Positions 5,581 through 6,032 of a stretch of 6,032 bases of DNA are shown piece after piece. A program made the position numbers and the translations under genes. This DNA comes from JAXDLK01 sp034666665 (GTDB lineage Bacteria; Desulfobacterota; Binatia; JACPRU01): the NCBI GenBank assembly GCA_034666665.1, contig JAXDLK010000217.1, forward strand, positions 1 to 6,032, read 5' to 3'. Position 1 is the stretch's first letter. Each line of letters begins with the position of its first letter. The notes beneath the pieces were generated by a model that made no database searches, had not been told where the DNA came from, and saw only the letters and a list, made by a program, of their open reading frames with translations.

Positions 5581-6032
5581 ATGGATTCAATCTTGCCGAT
5601 CGTCGCGTTCAGCGTTGCGGTCGCATTGGCGTTCGACGTCATCAACGGGTTCCACGATGCGGCGAACTCCGTCGCGACCGTGGTCTCGACGCGCGTGCTC
5701 ACGCCGAGGCAAGCGGTCTTGTGGGCCGCATTCTTCAACTTCGTCGCGATGTTCGTCTTCGCCCCGACGGTCGCGGACACGCTCTCGAAGATCGTCAAGG
5801 TGCAGCCCCACGACCCATCCTACGTCTACGTCGTGTTGGCCGGTCTCATCGGCGCGATCGTCTGGGACCTGATCACCTGGCGCCTCGGCCTGCCGACGAG
5901 CTCGTCGCACGCGATCATGGGCGGTTTCGCCGGTGCTGGCGTCGCCAACGCCGGCTGGGATTCGCTCCGCTGGGACAAGCTCGGCGCGGCGATGGAGTTC
6001 ATCGTCATCTCGCCGCTCCTCGGATTCTTGCT
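5581..6032 (+). CDS. PiT-family inorganic phosphate transporter, N-terminal part, cut off by the window
   Basis: An inner-membrane, ion-coupled phosphate symporter of the PiT (Pfam PHO4) family. 150 residues are visible and the frame is open to the window end. The first membrane helix leads into the family signature FDVINGFHDAANSVATVVSTR (residues 18-38), including the NGFHDAANS core. Two further hydrophobic helices follow (about 44-65 and 81-100), then GLPTSSSHAIMGGFAGAG (103-120), another strongly conserved PiT motif tied to substrate binding. The fragment ends inside a helix (FIVISPLLGFLL). Full-length members are commonly 330 to 500 residues with a second inverted copy of the motif, so well over half of the protein lies beyond the edge. 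The divergent DUF47 gene is its expected regulator. Phosphate is the usual substrate; sulfate-transporting relatives exist, but a DUF47 neighbour favours phosphate. Confidence 0.95.
   Translation, partial: MDSILPIVAFSVAVALAFDVINGFHDAANSVATVVSTRVLTPRQAVLWAAFFNFVAMFVFAPTVADTLSKIVKVQPHDPSYVYVVLAGLIGAIVWDLITWRLGLPTSSSHAIMGGFAGAGVANAGWDSLRWDKLGAAMEFIVISPLLGFL

Overview
The window is high-GC bacterial DNA (by eye about two thirds G+C) with six protein-coding genes: five on the minus strand (1 to 5280) and one on the plus strand from 5581. Two genes run off the edges. The envelope genes (an outer-membrane barrel, a periplasmic export protein and an inner-membrane chain-length protein) indicate a Gram-negative, didermic organism. 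Base composition and style fit a proteobacterium or a deltaproteobacterial/myxobacterial relative, but no marker here fixes the taxon. I see no RNA genes, insertion sequences, CRISPR arrays or clear rho-independent terminators.

In the minus-strand direction of transcription, starting at 5280: a DUF47/PhoU-like phosphate-transport accessory protein (5280-4651); a class I SAM-dependent methyltransferase (4563-3727); an outer-membrane beta-barrel protein of the kind found in exopolysaccharide loci (3688-2345); a Wza-like polysaccharide export protein with an unusually long acidic linker (2267-1167); and a Wzz/GNVR-type chain-length determinant (1159 to beyond position 1). The last three would together form an envelope-spanning path for exopolysaccharide: inner-membrane co-polymerase, periplasmic export protein and outer-membrane barrel. 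This combination resembles the EPS loci associated with exosortase XrtA/EpsH (PEP-CTERM systems). No exosortase is inside the window, so that assignment is an inference. Such loci usually continue with a tyrosine kinase after the chain-length gene.

A 300-base spacer (5281-5580) separates the minus-strand block from a PiT-family inorganic phosphate transporter on the plus strand (5581 to beyond 6032). DUF47 and PiT are well-known functional partners. Here they are divergent rather than in the usual same-strand order, so the spacer probably carries both promoters.

The most noteworthy details are a good sigma-70-like promoter ending only 10 bases before the export-gene ATG, which would give an almost leaderless message; the roughly 165-residue, strongly negative linker of the export protein, together with the absence of a lipobox; and the divergent DUF47/PiT arrangement. 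I did not find convincing evidence of a wholly new system. The window looks like the edge of an EPS locus next to a phosphate-uptake module.
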